A program made the position numbers and the translations under genes. From positions 1,488,001-1,552,000 of the forward strand of contig NZ_CP013909.1 in NCBI RefSeq assembly GCF_001507645.1: a stretch of 64,000 nt of DNA, read 5' to 3'. The DNA comes from Hymenobacter sedentarius (GTDB lineage: Bacteria; Bacteroidota; Bacteroidia; Cytophagales; Hymenobacteraceae). Below, piece by piece: positions 36,186 to 44,399 of the stretch. Below the pieces are notes generated by a model. The model was given only the letters and a program-made list of their open reading frames with translations, made no database searches and was not told the origin of the DNA. Within the stretch, counting starts at the first letter, position 1, and each line of letters starts with the position of its first letter.

Positions 36186-36193
36186 CAAAGGTA
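36186..36193 (-). promoter_or_regulatory. Possible -7 element of the gcvP promoter
   Basis: The minus strand reads TACCTTTG, an exact TAnnTTTG match, 65 bases before the gcvP ATG. The nearest upstream TTG is 28 rather than 19-21 bases away, so the promoter is only tentative. Confidence 0.45.
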
Positions 36194-36256
36194 AGCCTGA
36201 AATGGCCCGGCGGACTGCCATCAAAACCGTAATTTTGACCGGCCACCCCATTAGCA

Positions 36257-36313
36257 ATGAGGAAGGCCGAATGAAGAATGAAGAGTTCCCCTCCGTCATT
36301 CGGCATTCCTCAT
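36257..36313. repeat. Family C hairpin element (57 bp)
   Basis: ATGAGGAAGGCCGAATGA pairs with TCATTCGGCATTCCTCAT (17 of 18), with a 21-nt loop containing GAATGAAGAGTTCC. It lies between the divergent gcvP and saccharopine-dehydrogenase-like genes. Confidence 0.75.
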
Positions 36314-36335
36314 GCGTCACTTCCCATCGTATCCC

Positions 36336-37559
36336 ATGTCCTTAACCATTGGCCTCATCTGCGAGGGTAAAACCCCGCACGACAAGCGCGTGCCCCTCAC
36401 GCCCAAGAAGTGCGTGGAAGCCCAAGCCACCTTCCCCAACCTGCGCGTCGTGGTGCAAAGCAGCCCCTTTCGCAGCTACCGCGACGAGGAGTACCGCGCC
36501 CTGGGCATTGAAGTGCGCGACGACATTTCGGGCTGCGATATCCTCATGGGCGTGAAGGAAGTGCCCGTTAGCCAGCTCATTCCCCACAAAACGTACCTGT
36601 TTTTCTCACACACCGTGAAAAAGCAGCCCGCCAACCGCAACCTACTGCGTGAGGTGCTCAAGAAGGACATTACGCTGGTCGACTACGAGCTACTGACCAA
36701 CGCCCGCGGCGAGCGTATTGTGGCGTTTGGGCGCTACGCCGGCATTGTGGGCGCCTACAACGGCCTGCTCACGTACGGCCGCAAGCACGGCCTGTACGAA
36801 CTCAAGCCCGCGCACGAATGCCTGGATATGGACGACATGCAGGAGGAGTTTTTCAAAGTCAAAAAGCTGCCGCCCATCAAGATAGCCGTGACTGGCTCGG
36901 GGCGCGTGGCGCAGGGTGCGCTCGAAGTGCTCGATCGCATGGGCATCCGTCGCGTGAGTGTGTACGACTACCTGTACCACGATTTCAAGGAGCCGGTGTA
37001 CACCCAGCTGCGCAGCTCCGACTACAACCGCCGCCGCGACGGCCGCGTGTGGGACACCGCCGACTTTCACGGCCACCCGGAGGAGTACGAGTCCACGTTT
37101 GGACTGTTTTTGCCCGTCACCGACTTGCTCATTGCCTGCGCGTACTGGCACCCGGCCGCGCCCCGGCTGTTTGAAGAAGCCGACACCCAGCGCCCGGATT
37201 TCCGCATCAATACCATTGCCGACGTCACCTGCGACGTCAACGGCTCGGTGCCCACCACCAAGCGCAGCACCACCATCGCCGACCCGGCTTTCGACTACAA
37301 CCCGCAAACCGGAGAGCTGGAGCCGCCCTATTCACGGCCCGCAAACATCACGGTGATGGCCGTGGATAACCTGCCGTGCGAGCTGCCCCGCAACGCCAGC
37401 CGCGACTTTGGCCGCCAGCTGCTGGATAAAGTATTTCCCCACTTGCTGGGCAACGACGCCGAAGGGGTGATTGCGCGGGCCACCATTGCCAAAGGGGGCC
37501 AGCTCACCGAACGCTACCAGTACCTGGCCGATTACGTGGCCGAGGAGACGGTGGCGTAG
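36336..37559 (+). CDS. Saccharopine dehydrogenase-like / alanine-dehydrogenase-fold NAD(P) oxidoreductase
   Basis: 407 residues. The N-terminal domain (GLICEGKTPHDKRVPLTPKKC) is the AlaDh/PNT N-terminal fold as seen in lysine-forming saccharopine dehydrogenase (LYS1 type); the Rossmann part has KIAVTGSGRVAQGALEVLDRMG, followed by DVTCDVNGSVP. Residues expected for the active site, an early Arg/Lys pair and FSHTVKKQ, are present. It probably interconverts an amino acid and a keto acid using NAD(P), but the substrate (lysine path or another) cannot be fixed. ATG 36336 is used; an upstream ATG at 36312 lies in the repeat. Its stop is 3 bases from the convergent DUF1206 gene. Confidence 0.85.
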   Translation: MSLTIGLICEGKTPHDKRVPLTPKKCVEAQATFPNLRVVVQSSPFRSYRDEEYRALGIEVRDDISGCDILMGVKEVPVSQLIPHKTYLFFSHTVKKQPANRNLLREVLKKDITLVDYELLTNARGERIVAFGRYAGIVGAYNGLLTYGRKHGLYELKPAHECLDMDDMQEEFFKVKKLPPIKIAVTGSGRVAQGALEVLDRMGIRRVSVYDYLYHDFKEPVYTQLRSSDYNRRRDGRVWDTADFHGHPEEYESTFGLFLPVTDLLIACAYWHPAAPRLFEEADTQRPDFRINTIADVTCDVNGSVPTTKRSTTIADPAFDYNPQTGELEPPYSRPANITVMAVDNLPCELPRNASRDFGRQLLDKVFPHLLGNDAEGVIARATIAKGGQLTERYQYLADYVAEETVA

Positions 37560-37562
37560 GGC

Positions 37563-38393
37563 CTATAAGCCGTGCAGGATGGGGTAGCGGGCCTGCACCA
37601 GCGAGTAGAGCCCGTACAGTACCAGGCCCGCGGCCACCACGCCCAGCACCAGGGGCCCCATCCCGGCTAGCAGGCCCAGGGCTTCGTTGGTGCTGCCAGC
37701 CTCGGCTGCCCGCGATTGCCAGCCGGCTTCCACAAAAAAGTAGCCGATGAGGCTCACCACCACGCCCCGGGCCGTGACGCCTACCTGGGCCGCCCGGTAC
37801 ACGAGGCGCTGCTGGGTGCCGGTCAGGTCCTGGCCGTCCACGTCCGACTGCAGCTTGTGCGAGTAGGCGCGGTACCCCTGGAAAAGGCCAATGCCGATGG
37901 TCACGAGGCCCAGGAAGATTAAGAGCCAGTCGCCGGACGGCCAGCCCAGGATGGTGGCCGCCAGCGATTTTGAGGCGTCGGTGCCTTCGTCGGCGTGGCC
38001 ACTCAGGGCCAGGCGGCCTGCGTAGAGCGCCAGGCCGCTGTAGAACAGCCCGCTGCAGATGTACCACAGCCGGAAGCTCCAGCCTTTGGCGCCGGAGCCC
38101 TGGCTCTCGGTGTCGCGAATGGCTTGGGTAAAACGCCAGATGATGTAGCCCAGCAGCCCCACGGCAATCAGGCCCAGCAGCAGGTTGCCCGCCGGCAAAT
38201 CCTGCAGGTGCTTCACAGCTGCTTCTTTATCTGCCTGCACGCCGTGGTCTCGGCTCAGGGCCGCCAGCAGGGCCAGCACGCCCATGAGCACGTACACCAC
38301 GCCAATGGCCGCAAAGCCCAGCCGGGCCAGCGCCTTAATACCAGCCGAAGGCGAGCGGGGAACAGCAGCAAGTAAGGTATCGGCAGTAGACAT
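37563..38393 (-). CDS. DUF1206 membrane protein
   Basis: 276-residue inner-membrane protein with three repeats of a two-helix unit, the hallmark of DUF1206: ALARLGFAAIGVVYVLMGVLALLAA, FRLWYICSGLFYSGLALYAGRLAL and AAQVGVTARGVVVSLIGYFFVEAGW, each starting with an R/K-x-G-phi-x-A/S motif and followed by a second TM helix. The start at ATG 38393 precedes the first repeat. Function unknown; the family is widespread in Actinobacteria and Bacteroidota. The divergent spacer upstream of it contains the CsbD gene's terminator. Confidence 0.88.
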   Translation of the reverse strand: MSTADTLLAAVPRSPSAGIKALARLGFAAIGVVYVLMGVLALLAALSRDHGVQADKEAAVKHLQDLPAGNLLLGLIAVGLLGYIIWRFTQAIRDTESQGSGAKGWSFRLWYICSGLFYSGLALYAGRLALSGHADEGTDASKSLAATILGWPSGDWLLIFLGLVTIGIGLFQGYRAYSHKLQSDVDGQDLTGTQQRLVYRAAQVGVTARGVVVSLIGYFFVEAGWQSRAAEAGSTNEALGLLAGMGPLVLGVVAAGLVLYGLYSLVQARYPILHGL

Positions 38394-38558
38394 ACACGCG
38401 GGGACAATGGAACAGCTTTCCTTACGAATAGGCCGCGTGATAAGGTTGAGATAGGGGGGCTTATTGGTGTTTTTTGGCTGCACAGGTAGCCGAAGCCCAG
38501 CGCACCGCTGCCGGGTGACCTCGCTACAGACTAGCATCCTGCGCTGCGGCATAACATA

Positions 38559-38590
38559 AAAAGCCCTTTCTGTTGCCAGAAAGGGCTTTT
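38559..38590. terminator. Intrinsic terminator downstream of the CsbD gene
   Basis: AAAAGCCCTTTCTG, a 4-nt loop, CAGAAAGGGCTTTT: a 14-bp perfect stem. It serves the minus-strand CsbD gene. Confidence 0.85.
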
Positions 38591-38648
38591 GAAATGAAGC
38601 GGCGACGTGTGGATTGGAAGGCGTCTTACTTCATTGGTAATGTATGGG

Positions 38649-38867
38649 TTAGAAAGTCCGGTTGAACCACTTTTTGAGGTCTTCCACGGCGTGGCCGGTT
38701 TTCTCTTGCAAGCGACCGAACCACTCGTCCTGTTTGCCTTCTTCGTAGTCGAGGTCGTCATCGGTGAGGTTGCCCCACTTCTGCTTGGCTTCGCCTTTGA
38801 GTTGGTTCCAGTTGCCGCGGGCTTTCAATTCGGTCTGGTCATTGAGGTTATTCTGGTTGAGGTCCAT
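38649..38867 (-). CDS. CsbD family stress-response protein
   Basis: 72-residue cytoplasmic protein. The CsbD signature is seen as ARGNWNQLKGEAKQKWGNLTDDDLDYEEGKQDEWFGRLQEKTG, a bundle of short amphipathic helices. CsbD-family genes are usually induced by general stress, but the molecular function is not established. The length is typical. Start at ATG 38867. It is preceded by no clear operon partner and followed by its own terminator. Confidence 0.9.
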   Translation of the reverse strand: MDLNQNNLNDQTELKARGNWNQLKGEAKQKWGNLTDDDLDYEEGKQDEWFGRLQEKTGHAVEDLKKWFNRTF

Positions 38868-39008
38868 GACTGAAAGGAAATGTGGATGGGAAGGATTTGA
38901 AATCTGGGAAGTGTACGCCCCGGCGGCCGGTTGGGTTGAGCTGGCCTGGGCAATGCCGAAATCTTATTGGCAGCTCCGGCCAGGCACCCTGCTTTTCAGC
39001 AGCCGCCC

Positions 39009-39806
39009 CTAGCGGTGCCGGGCATTAAAGCCCACCAGCAGGCTCACGCGCACGCCGCCGGCGCCGGGCACCATGGCCAGGTTGATGGGGAAGTTGATGC
39101 CATTGGATTTGATGGAAGTGCCCATGGCCAGTACAATACTGGAGCCCAAGGGCGTAAGGTTTGGCCCCACGCCAAACTCAAAGCCTTTGGCGCCCCGCAG
39201 GCCCACCAGCCCGCTGAGGCTCGGCAGGAACTGGCCTTGCTCAAGCCCGCCCACCAGCGGCACAAATTCTACCAGTCCGCTCACGCCGCTGGGCAGCCGA
39301 AACAGCCGCTTCTCAAACTGCCAGCCAAACTGCGTAAGAAACGGGTTGAGGTCGGTGCCGCTGTCGTGGGCCTTGTCCAGCACGCCCCGCGGGAGGATGG
39401 TAAAGCCCACGCGCGGGCCGTCGAGGCTGATGGGCTCGGCCAGCACCGCGTCGTTGGGGTCCTGGTTGCCCACCATGGGTACGCCGGCTGGCAGGGCGGC
39501 CTGCGCTGCGGGGGCTGGGCTAGCGGGTGCCACGGGAACAGTAGTCGCGGGCGCAGCGGCCGGAGTGGGGTTGCTGTTGAGCAATTCCTGCGTGCCGTTG
39601 GCGTAGCGAATCGTGTACACATCGGAACGCCAGATGCTAATGAGCGGGCCATCGGGGTTGTCGGTGCGGCGGTACTTCACTTCGGAAGGGGTTATCTCAA
39701 CCACTTTCACCGACACGGCCTCGCCGGTGCGCTTGGTGAGCAGGTCTTGCGCGTGCGCGGTGCCGGCCAGCAGGCCCAGCAATGCAAAGAGTAAAGAGGT
39801 ACGCAT
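39009..39806 (-). CDS. Exported protein: Sm-like segment plus beta-rich domain
   Basis: 265 residues with signal peptide MRTSLLFALLGLLAGTAHAQ. Residues about 25-75 (GEAVSVKVVEITPSEVKYRRTDNPDGPLISIWRSDVYTIRYANG) form the Sm-like small beta domain often found in Bacteroidota outer-membrane proteins. A Pro/Ala linker (about 80-110) leads to a Gly-rich beta domain ending GGVRVSLLVGFNARHR, probably membrane-embedded. The order signal, Sm-like, beta domain is also seen in the 5814-7007 product, though the two are not close in sequence. Role unknown. Confidence 0.7.
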   Translation of the reverse strand: MRTSLLFALLGLLAGTAHAQDLLTKRTGEAVSVKVVEITPSEVKYRRTDNPDGPLISIWRSDVYTIRYANGTQELLNSNPTPAAAPATTVPVAPASPAPAAQAALPAGVPMVGNQDPNDAVLAEPISLDGPRVGFTILPRGVLDKAHDSGTDLNPFLTQFGWQFEKRLFRLPSGVSGLVEFVPLVGGLEQGQFLPSLSGLVGLRGAKGFEFGVGPNLTPLGSSIVLAMGTSIKSNGINFPINLAMVPGAGGVRVSLLVGFNARHR

Positions 39807-40026
39807 CGGGAACGGGGTTAAGTGAGACGATGCGTAAAGGTGAGCGAGCCCGTTGCCGGATGCCAGCGCATTTTAGCAACTATTAGACTTTGATAATGAG
39901 GTATTATTGTGCATAAGTAATTGACTTATAGCATCAAATTTTGTGATTGTGGGACATTGCTTCTGCCTCATAATTCCGAAGTTGCGGCTTGGCTAAACAG
40001 TAAAGTTACCCAGGCTAAAGGCCAAC

Positions 40027-40060
40027 AAAAAGCCCCGCTACGGTCGTAGCGGGGCTTTTT
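40027..40060. terminator. Intrinsic terminator
   Basis: AAAAAGCCCCGCTACG, a 2-nt centre, CGTAGCGGGGCTTTTT. It follows the small lipoprotein gene at 40080-40334 on the minus strand. The rest of the 39807-40079 gap is AT-rich, fitting the promoter of the 39009-39806 gene. Confidence 0.85.
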
Positions 40061-40079
40061 GCAAGAACCTTAAGAAGGC

Positions 40080-40334
40080 TTACTTCTGCTTGGTAGCAGG
40101 CACTTCTTCGATAACCTTATTAGCGGGCTTGTTCCGTACCACGGCGGTATCGCCGGGCTCGCGGGCGATGTCGGCTTTGGCGCTGTCCACGGCGTTATCC
40201 ATGGCGTTGCCAGCATCGGAAGCGGCGTTTTCGGTGGTGGTAGCGGCGTTATCGGCCTTCTTCTCCGAGCAGGAAGTGGTGGCGAAGGCACCGAAGGCAG
40301 ACAGGACAAGCAGGGTTTTGAACGAGAATTTCAT
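40080..40334 (-). CDS. Small lipoprotein, Ala/Asp-rich
   Basis: 84 residues. The signal MKFSFKTLLVLSAFGAFATTSC has its lipidated Cys at residue 22. The mature part is Ala/Asn/Asp/Lys-rich with heptad-like spacing (NAASDAGNAMDNAVDSAKADIA), likely a helix, and ends KVIEEVPATKQK. ATG 40334 starts the signal peptide. It resembles in design the 42278-42622 lipoprotein, a signal followed by an Ala-rich helix. Function unknown; such proteins can act as envelope spacers. Confidence 0.7.
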   Translation of the reverse strand: MKFSFKTLLVLSAFGAFATTSCSEKKADNAATTTENAASDAGNAMDNAVDSAKADIAREPGDTAVVRNKPANKVIEEVPATKQK

Positions 40335-40564
40335 AATATTGGAAAGAAAGGGTGAAGATTGTACTTTAATCACGGGAATGTGAAAAGGTAACCCGCTTGT
40401 ACCCGGTTCAGCCCGGTAGGGTTTCGAAGGGGGACCGCGGCCGCCCCCGAAGCAGCGCCGCGGCAGCCGCCCGCTTGTGCCCATTCCCACGGCTGGTAAG
40501 TGCTTGTCCGTGTTCGCAGAAGCGCCGGCGTACACAGCCGGCATCCGTAGCGTAATTTGCCCAC

Positions 40565-42148
40565 ATGGACGATTTGCGCACGACGCTTTTAACGCTGGGG
40601 CCCGACGAGCGGCGTGATTTTGGCGTGTTCATTCAGCGGCAGCGCCGCAAGGCCGCCGGCCGGCAAGACTCCCGCCTGTACGAGCTGCTGGTGCAGCCCA
40701 GGGAACTCGCCGGCCCGCAGCTCATCGCCACGCTGTACCCCGGCGCGCCCAATCCCGTGGCGTACTACGCGCTGCGCAAACGCCTGCTGCGCCACCTCAC
40801 CGACTTCCTGCTGCTGCGCCAGCGCCAGCTCGATACCACGGCGGCGGCCTCCGTGCGGGGTCAGCTCACCCTGGCCCAATACCTGTTCGAGGCCGGAATT
40901 CCGCGCCTGGCGTGGAGCACGCTGCGCAAGGCCGAGAAGCTGGCCCGCGACAACGAGCAGTACGAGCCCCTGAACGCGGTGTACAACCTGCAGATTCAGT
41001 ACGCCAACTCCCCACACGCCGAGCCGCTGCCGGAGATAATTGCCCGCCGCCACGTCAACAAAAAAGCCGCCGACGAAGAGGAGCGGGCCAACATTGCCGA
41101 TAGCCTGCTGCGCCAGCGCCTGCGCGAAGCCCGCAAAAAAGGCCGGGCCGCCGCCCCGCTCGACGCCATGATGCACGACATCCTGGCCGAGTACGACCTG
41201 CAGGAGGCCTTTGCGCGCTCGCCGTCGTTGCTGTGCCGGCTCATGTCCATCGCGCGCAGTGCCATGCTTGTGCGCCGGGATTTTGCCACGTTTGCCGTGT
41301 ACATCGAGCGCTGCTACCGCCTCATGGAGCGCCGCCACGGGTTTGCCCCGGCCCAGCGCAGCTACCAGTTGCGGCTGCTCTACATGCTGGCGCACGCGCT
41401 GTACCGCTCCCGGCACTTTGCCCAATCCATCGCCTACCTGGAGCAGGGCCGCGCGCTGCTCCAGGCATCCTCCGGCCGCAAATACGCCGAATTCGTGCCC
41501 CGCTTCACCTTTCTGCTGGCCGCCAACCTGGGCTTTATCCACCGCAACCCGGAGGGCATCGACCTGCTGGAGCAGGCGCTGAAAGCCACGCCCGCGCTGC
41601 CCCTTGTGGAAGAGCTCACCGCCCGTCTGCAGCTGGTGTTCCACTACTTTGCCGAGGGCAATTTCAGCAAAGCCAACCAGGCCCTGCTGCGCATCGGCCG
41701 CACCGACCACTGGCTCGAGGAGCAGCTGGGGCTGGAGTGGCTGCTGAATAAGAACATGGCCGAAATGTTCATTCAACTCGAATTGGGCCACGAAGACATT
41801 GCCCTGTGCCGCCTCAAAGCCATCGAGCGCAGCCTGCGCGAGCAGTTCCCCGCCGAGGCAGCTGCTGCCTCCACCACCGAGGACGCAACCCTGACGCCCA
41901 CGGCCGGAGTTGGGCTGGTGGGCGGGCCCTACCGCTACATTCTCAGCTTTCTTGAGCTGGTGCACGACGTCATCAACGACCCCGCGGCGGCCCGCCGGCC
42001 CGCCTTTGCCGCCCGCGTGGCCGATTTACCCACCTTCCTGCCGCTGCAGCGCGAAGACCTGCAGGCCCTGAGCTTCTATGCCTGGCTGCGGGCGCGCATG
42101 CTGGGGCGGCCGTACTACGAGGTGCTGCTTGAGGTAGCCGGACTCTGA
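40565..42148 (+). CDS. Large helical repeat (TPR-like) protein of unknown function
   Basis: 527 residues, no signal peptide and no TM helix, so cytoplasmic. The N-terminal ERRDFGVFIQRQRRKAAGRQDSRLYELL is followed by helical pairs with TPR-like spacing, for example YQLRLLYMLAHALYRSRHFAQSIAYLEQGRALL and ELTARLQLVFHYFAEGNFSKANQALLRI. The order of an N-terminal module and then TPRs recalls uncharacterised proteins found across Bacteroidota. No catalytic motif is seen, so it is probably a scaffold or binding protein. The start at ATG 40565 follows a GTAATTTG stretch that resembles a -7 element. Confidence 0.75.
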   Translation: MDDLRTTLLTLGPDERRDFGVFIQRQRRKAAGRQDSRLYELLVQPRELAGPQLIATLYPGAPNPVAYYALRKRLLRHLTDFLLLRQRQLDTTAAASVRGQLTLAQYLFEAGIPRLAWSTLRKAEKLARDNEQYEPLNAVYNLQIQYANSPHAEPLPEIIARRHVNKKAADEEERANIADSLLRQRLREARKKGRAAAPLDAMMHDILAEYDLQEAFARSPSLLCRLMSIARSAMLVRRDFATFAVYIERCYRLMERRHGFAPAQRSYQLRLLYMLAHALYRSRHFAQSIAYLEQGRALLQASSGRKYAEFVPRFTFLLAANLGFIHRNPEGIDLLEQALKATPALPLVEELTARLQLVFHYFAEGNFSKANQALLRIGRTDHWLEEQLGLEWLLNKNMAEMFIQLELGHEDIALCRLKAIERSLREQFPAEAAAASTTEDATLTPTAGVGLVGGPYRYILSFLELVHDVINDPAAARRPAFAARVADLPTFLPLQREDLQALSFYAWLRARMLGRPYYEVLLEVAGL

Positions 42149-42164
42149 CTTTAGCCCAATTTTC

Positions 42165-42197
42165 AAAAAGCCCGCACGCTATGCGTACAGGCTTTTC
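42165..42197 (+). terminator. Intrinsic terminator of the 40565-42148 gene
   Basis: AAAAAGCC ... ACGCTATGCGT ... GGCTTTT: a nested imperfect stem with an A-tract and a short T-tract, 17 bases after the stop codon. Confidence 0.65.
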
Positions 42198-42277
42198 TGA
42201 TATGAACTGATGCTGACTGTCACCGAGGCGCGAGCCGATGCTTATCTCTTGGCCGCCTCTTTCGCGTTTTCTTTGGC

Positions 42278-42622
42278 TTAGGCCGCCGTGCGTTCGGCGG
42301 CATCGCCCATGGCCTTCATTTTGGCATCCAGTTTCTCCCCGGCGGCGTCCATCTTGGCGCCGGCTTTCGCCATTTTAGCGTCCAGCTTGTCGCTGGCGGC
42401 TACAATTTTGGCCTCCAGCTTTTCGGTAGCCGCATCTAGTTTTTTGCTGGCCCGGTCGAGCTTGGCCTGGGTGCGGTCGGCTGCCGAATCGGTCGCGGTT
42501 TTGGCTGTGGTAGCGGCGCTATCGGCGGTGGCCTCGGCGTTCCTCTTGTCGGTTTTGGTGCAGGCAGCGGTGCCCAGGGCCACGGCCGCCGCAACAAACA
42601 AGGTTTTGAGCAATGTTTTCAT
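42278..42622 (-). CDS. Small lipoprotein with helical repeats
   Basis: 114 residues. The signal MKTLLKTLFVAAAVALGTAAC gives lipidated Cys 21. The mature part is made of short amphipathic repeats of the type KLDAxxxKLEAK/KLDAKMxKAGAKMDAAGEKLDAKMKAM, 7 or 11 residues long, predicted to form one continuous helix or coiled coil. Such Ala/Lys/Asp helices resemble apolipoprotein-like or Lpp-like spacers. No enzyme motif. ATG 42622 opens the signal peptide. It has no close partner gene. Confidence 0.7.
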   Translation of the reverse strand: MKTLLKTLFVAAAVALGTAACTKTDKRNAEATADSAATTAKTATDSAADRTQAKLDRASKKLDAATEKLEAKIVAASDKLDAKMAKAGAKMDAAGEKLDAKMKAMGDAAERTAA

Positions 42623-42792
42623 AGAAGTAACGAGTTGCGATGAAAGGATAGCATTAATCAAAGCCAGGCAGGAAAGGTAACCCGCGGCTCTTCCGTGCCG
42701 CCTACGGAGCTTCTTGGTAATTAAGAGGGGGCTAACTTTTTAGTCTCCGCGCTAGTATAGCCCCTTGTATCCTCCTTAGCTCGTAAATTTTT

Positions 42793-43194
42793 ATGGATTC
42801 CACCGCCACCACTCCGCAATCGCCTGCCACTCCCGAAGTGCCCATGGCCGTGAGCGACCAGCAAAATACCGCCCTCCTCGACGATACCCTGACCTTCCTG
42901 ACGGCGAGCACGCCCACCAACGCCGGACCGCAGGGTCTCGTCGAGATTGAGCGCTGGGAAGCTGTCCTGGCTTCCACCGAGCGCCCGGGCCTGGCCAAGA
43001 TTAAGCAAGGCCTCCACCAGCTCAACCTCCTGCTGTCGGATGCCAAGAGCCCAACCCACGACATTGCCGAGGTGCTCGCTACCCTCGGCGCCGAAACGGC
43101 CAAAGTAGCCGAAGAAGCCGGGGGCGACTACAGCACCCCGCTGAACAATCTGAGCAAGCTGCTGATCAAAGCCAGCTCGTCGCTGTCGCGCTAG
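42793..43194 (+). CDS. Hypothetical protein
   Basis: 133 residues, soluble, no signal peptide. The N-terminal 20 residues are Thr/Pro-rich and disordered; the rest is helical (ALLDDTLTFLTAST, GLAKIKQGLHQLNLLLSDA, DIAEVLATLGAETAKVAEEAG, LNNLSKLLIKASSSLSR). I do not recognise the family. The pattern of regularly placed Leu residues suggests a small helical bundle. Start at ATG 42793. It precedes the 43316 gene on the same strand, but a palindromic element lies between them. Confidence 0.6.
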   Translation: MDSTATTPQSPATPEVPMAVSDQQNTALLDDTLTFLTASTPTNAGPQGLVEIERWEAVLASTERPGLAKIKQGLHQLNLLLSDAKSPTHDIAEVLATLGAETAKVAEEAGGDYSTPLNNLSKLLIKASSSLSR

Positions 43195-43222
43195 CCGCGG
43201 CCCGCGCCATCTGCTAACCGCC

Positions 43223-43307
43223 GTAGCGCGAACTTTGCAGTTCGCGTCGCCGCGTCCGCCGGGTTTGTCCGTCGGAGCGGCGGCGTGAGCTCCTAAGTTC
43301 GCGTTAC
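43223..43307. repeat. Palindromic element, family D (85 bp)
   Basis: The outer arms GTAGCGCGAACTT and AAGTTCGCGTTAC (12 of 13 paired) enclose a second hairpin CGCGAACT-TTGC-AGTTCGCG at 43227-43246 and GC-rich inner repeats around GCCGCG...CGGCGGCG. It ends 8 bases before the next gene's ATG. Confidence 0.7.
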
Positions 43308-43315
43308 TCATTTAT

Positions 43316-44323
43316 ATGCCCCAGCTCACCCCCGCCGACCTCATTCCCTACGACCCCTTCGATGGAATGCGCTTTGGCCCCCAGACGTGTTTTCTCAGCG
43401 GCCAGCCCGTGGGCCCCGAGGATACCATCCCTGTGTTTGCCGACTGGCTACAAGCCCGCTACCACCTGGCCGACCGCCCCATCCAGCTTCTCGACCAGCG
43501 CACGGTGCTCATGCGCGACCTGCGCCTCCCGGCCAGCCCAGCCGTGCGCGCCCGCATCGAAGCCCTCGAACAGCAGGTAGAAGCCGCCTCCGCCCAAGGC
43601 CCGGAAGCCCTTCGGGCATTGGGCGACGAAACGTTGTTTTTGTGGATGGGCAAAATGTTCTACGGGGTGTTCATCACCGAGCTGCTGAATGAATTTGAGC
43701 CCCTGATAAAACCCAAGTACCCCCTGGCAGAAAACGCCGCGTTGGTTCGGCGTTTTCAGGCGTTTTTCCAGCTGCTACAGGGCCTGCGCGTGCCCACCGA
43801 GTACGCCGACTTTGTGCCCGGCTCCGTTTTCGTGCTCGAAGCCGACCCCGCTGAGGACGTGACCCCCTTCGAGTACGACGACGACCTGAACACCCTCGTC
43901 TTCAGCATCAAGCTCGATAAAACCGTGCTGGTGGCCTGCCTGGTGGATATTGGGCTGATTGGCCAGGCCATGGGCAAGGTATACCAGGATGCGCAGCGCC
44001 CGCTGCACCCCGTGCAGATTGCCGAGTTTAAGGCCCGCGTATACTACGCTGCCCACCTCCTGCACGTGGTGCCCGACATCTACCCCCGCGCCCCGCGCCC
44101 CGGCGATACCCAGCTGGTGTTTGACGCCCTGCTCGACGACGTGACCGGCGCCGTGTTCAATCCGTGGGAAAACGCATCTTATACCCAGACGCTGGCCGAT
44201 ATGTGGTATCGCTGGAATATCAGCCTGGCTGACATCGTCCAGAAACCCCTCGAGCCCATGAGCTTGTTGTACGACGAGGCCGGCCAGCCCCGCCAGCTCA
44301 AGCACTGGCCCGCTACTATTTGA
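43316..44323 (+). CDS. Conserved-looking hypothetical protein
   Basis: 335 residues, soluble, no signal peptide. Recognisable as one globular protein by even codon use and hydrophobic pattern (FGPQTCFLSGQPV, DETLFLWMGKMFYGVFITELLNEFEPLIKPKYPL, VFSIKLDKTVLVACLVDIGLIGQAMGKVYQ). The early CFLSG and PVFADWL segments could be a degenerate zinc-ribbon-like start, but only one Cys is seen. The family is not one I can name. The ATG at 43316 starts directly after a family D element. Orientation and spacing allow cotranscription with the following DUF3089 gene. Confidence 0.65.
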   Translation: MPQLTPADLIPYDPFDGMRFGPQTCFLSGQPVGPEDTIPVFADWLQARYHLADRPIQLLDQRTVLMRDLRLPASPAVRARIEALEQQVEAASAQGPEALRALGDETLFLWMGKMFYGVFITELLNEFEPLIKPKYPLAENAALVRRFQAFFQLLQGLRVPTEYADFVPGSVFVLEADPAEDVTPFEYDDDLNTLVFSIKLDKTVLVACLVDIGLIGQAMGKVYQDAQRPLHPVQIAEFKARVYYAAHLLHVVPDIYPRAPRPGDTQLVFDALLDDVTGAVFNPWENASYTQTLADMWYRWNISLADIVQKPLEPMSLLYDEAGQPRQLKHWPATI

Positions 44324-44399
44324 TTGATAGAATAGAAGCTCATGCCGCGCACCGCAAGGCATGAGCTTCTACATAAGATTTATACCTGTGCTAATATTC

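Noticed and set aside
36121..36250. Glycine riboswitch upstream of gcvP
   Set aside because: I could not find the conserved aptamer core, only a promoter-like TACCTTTG and a repeat.
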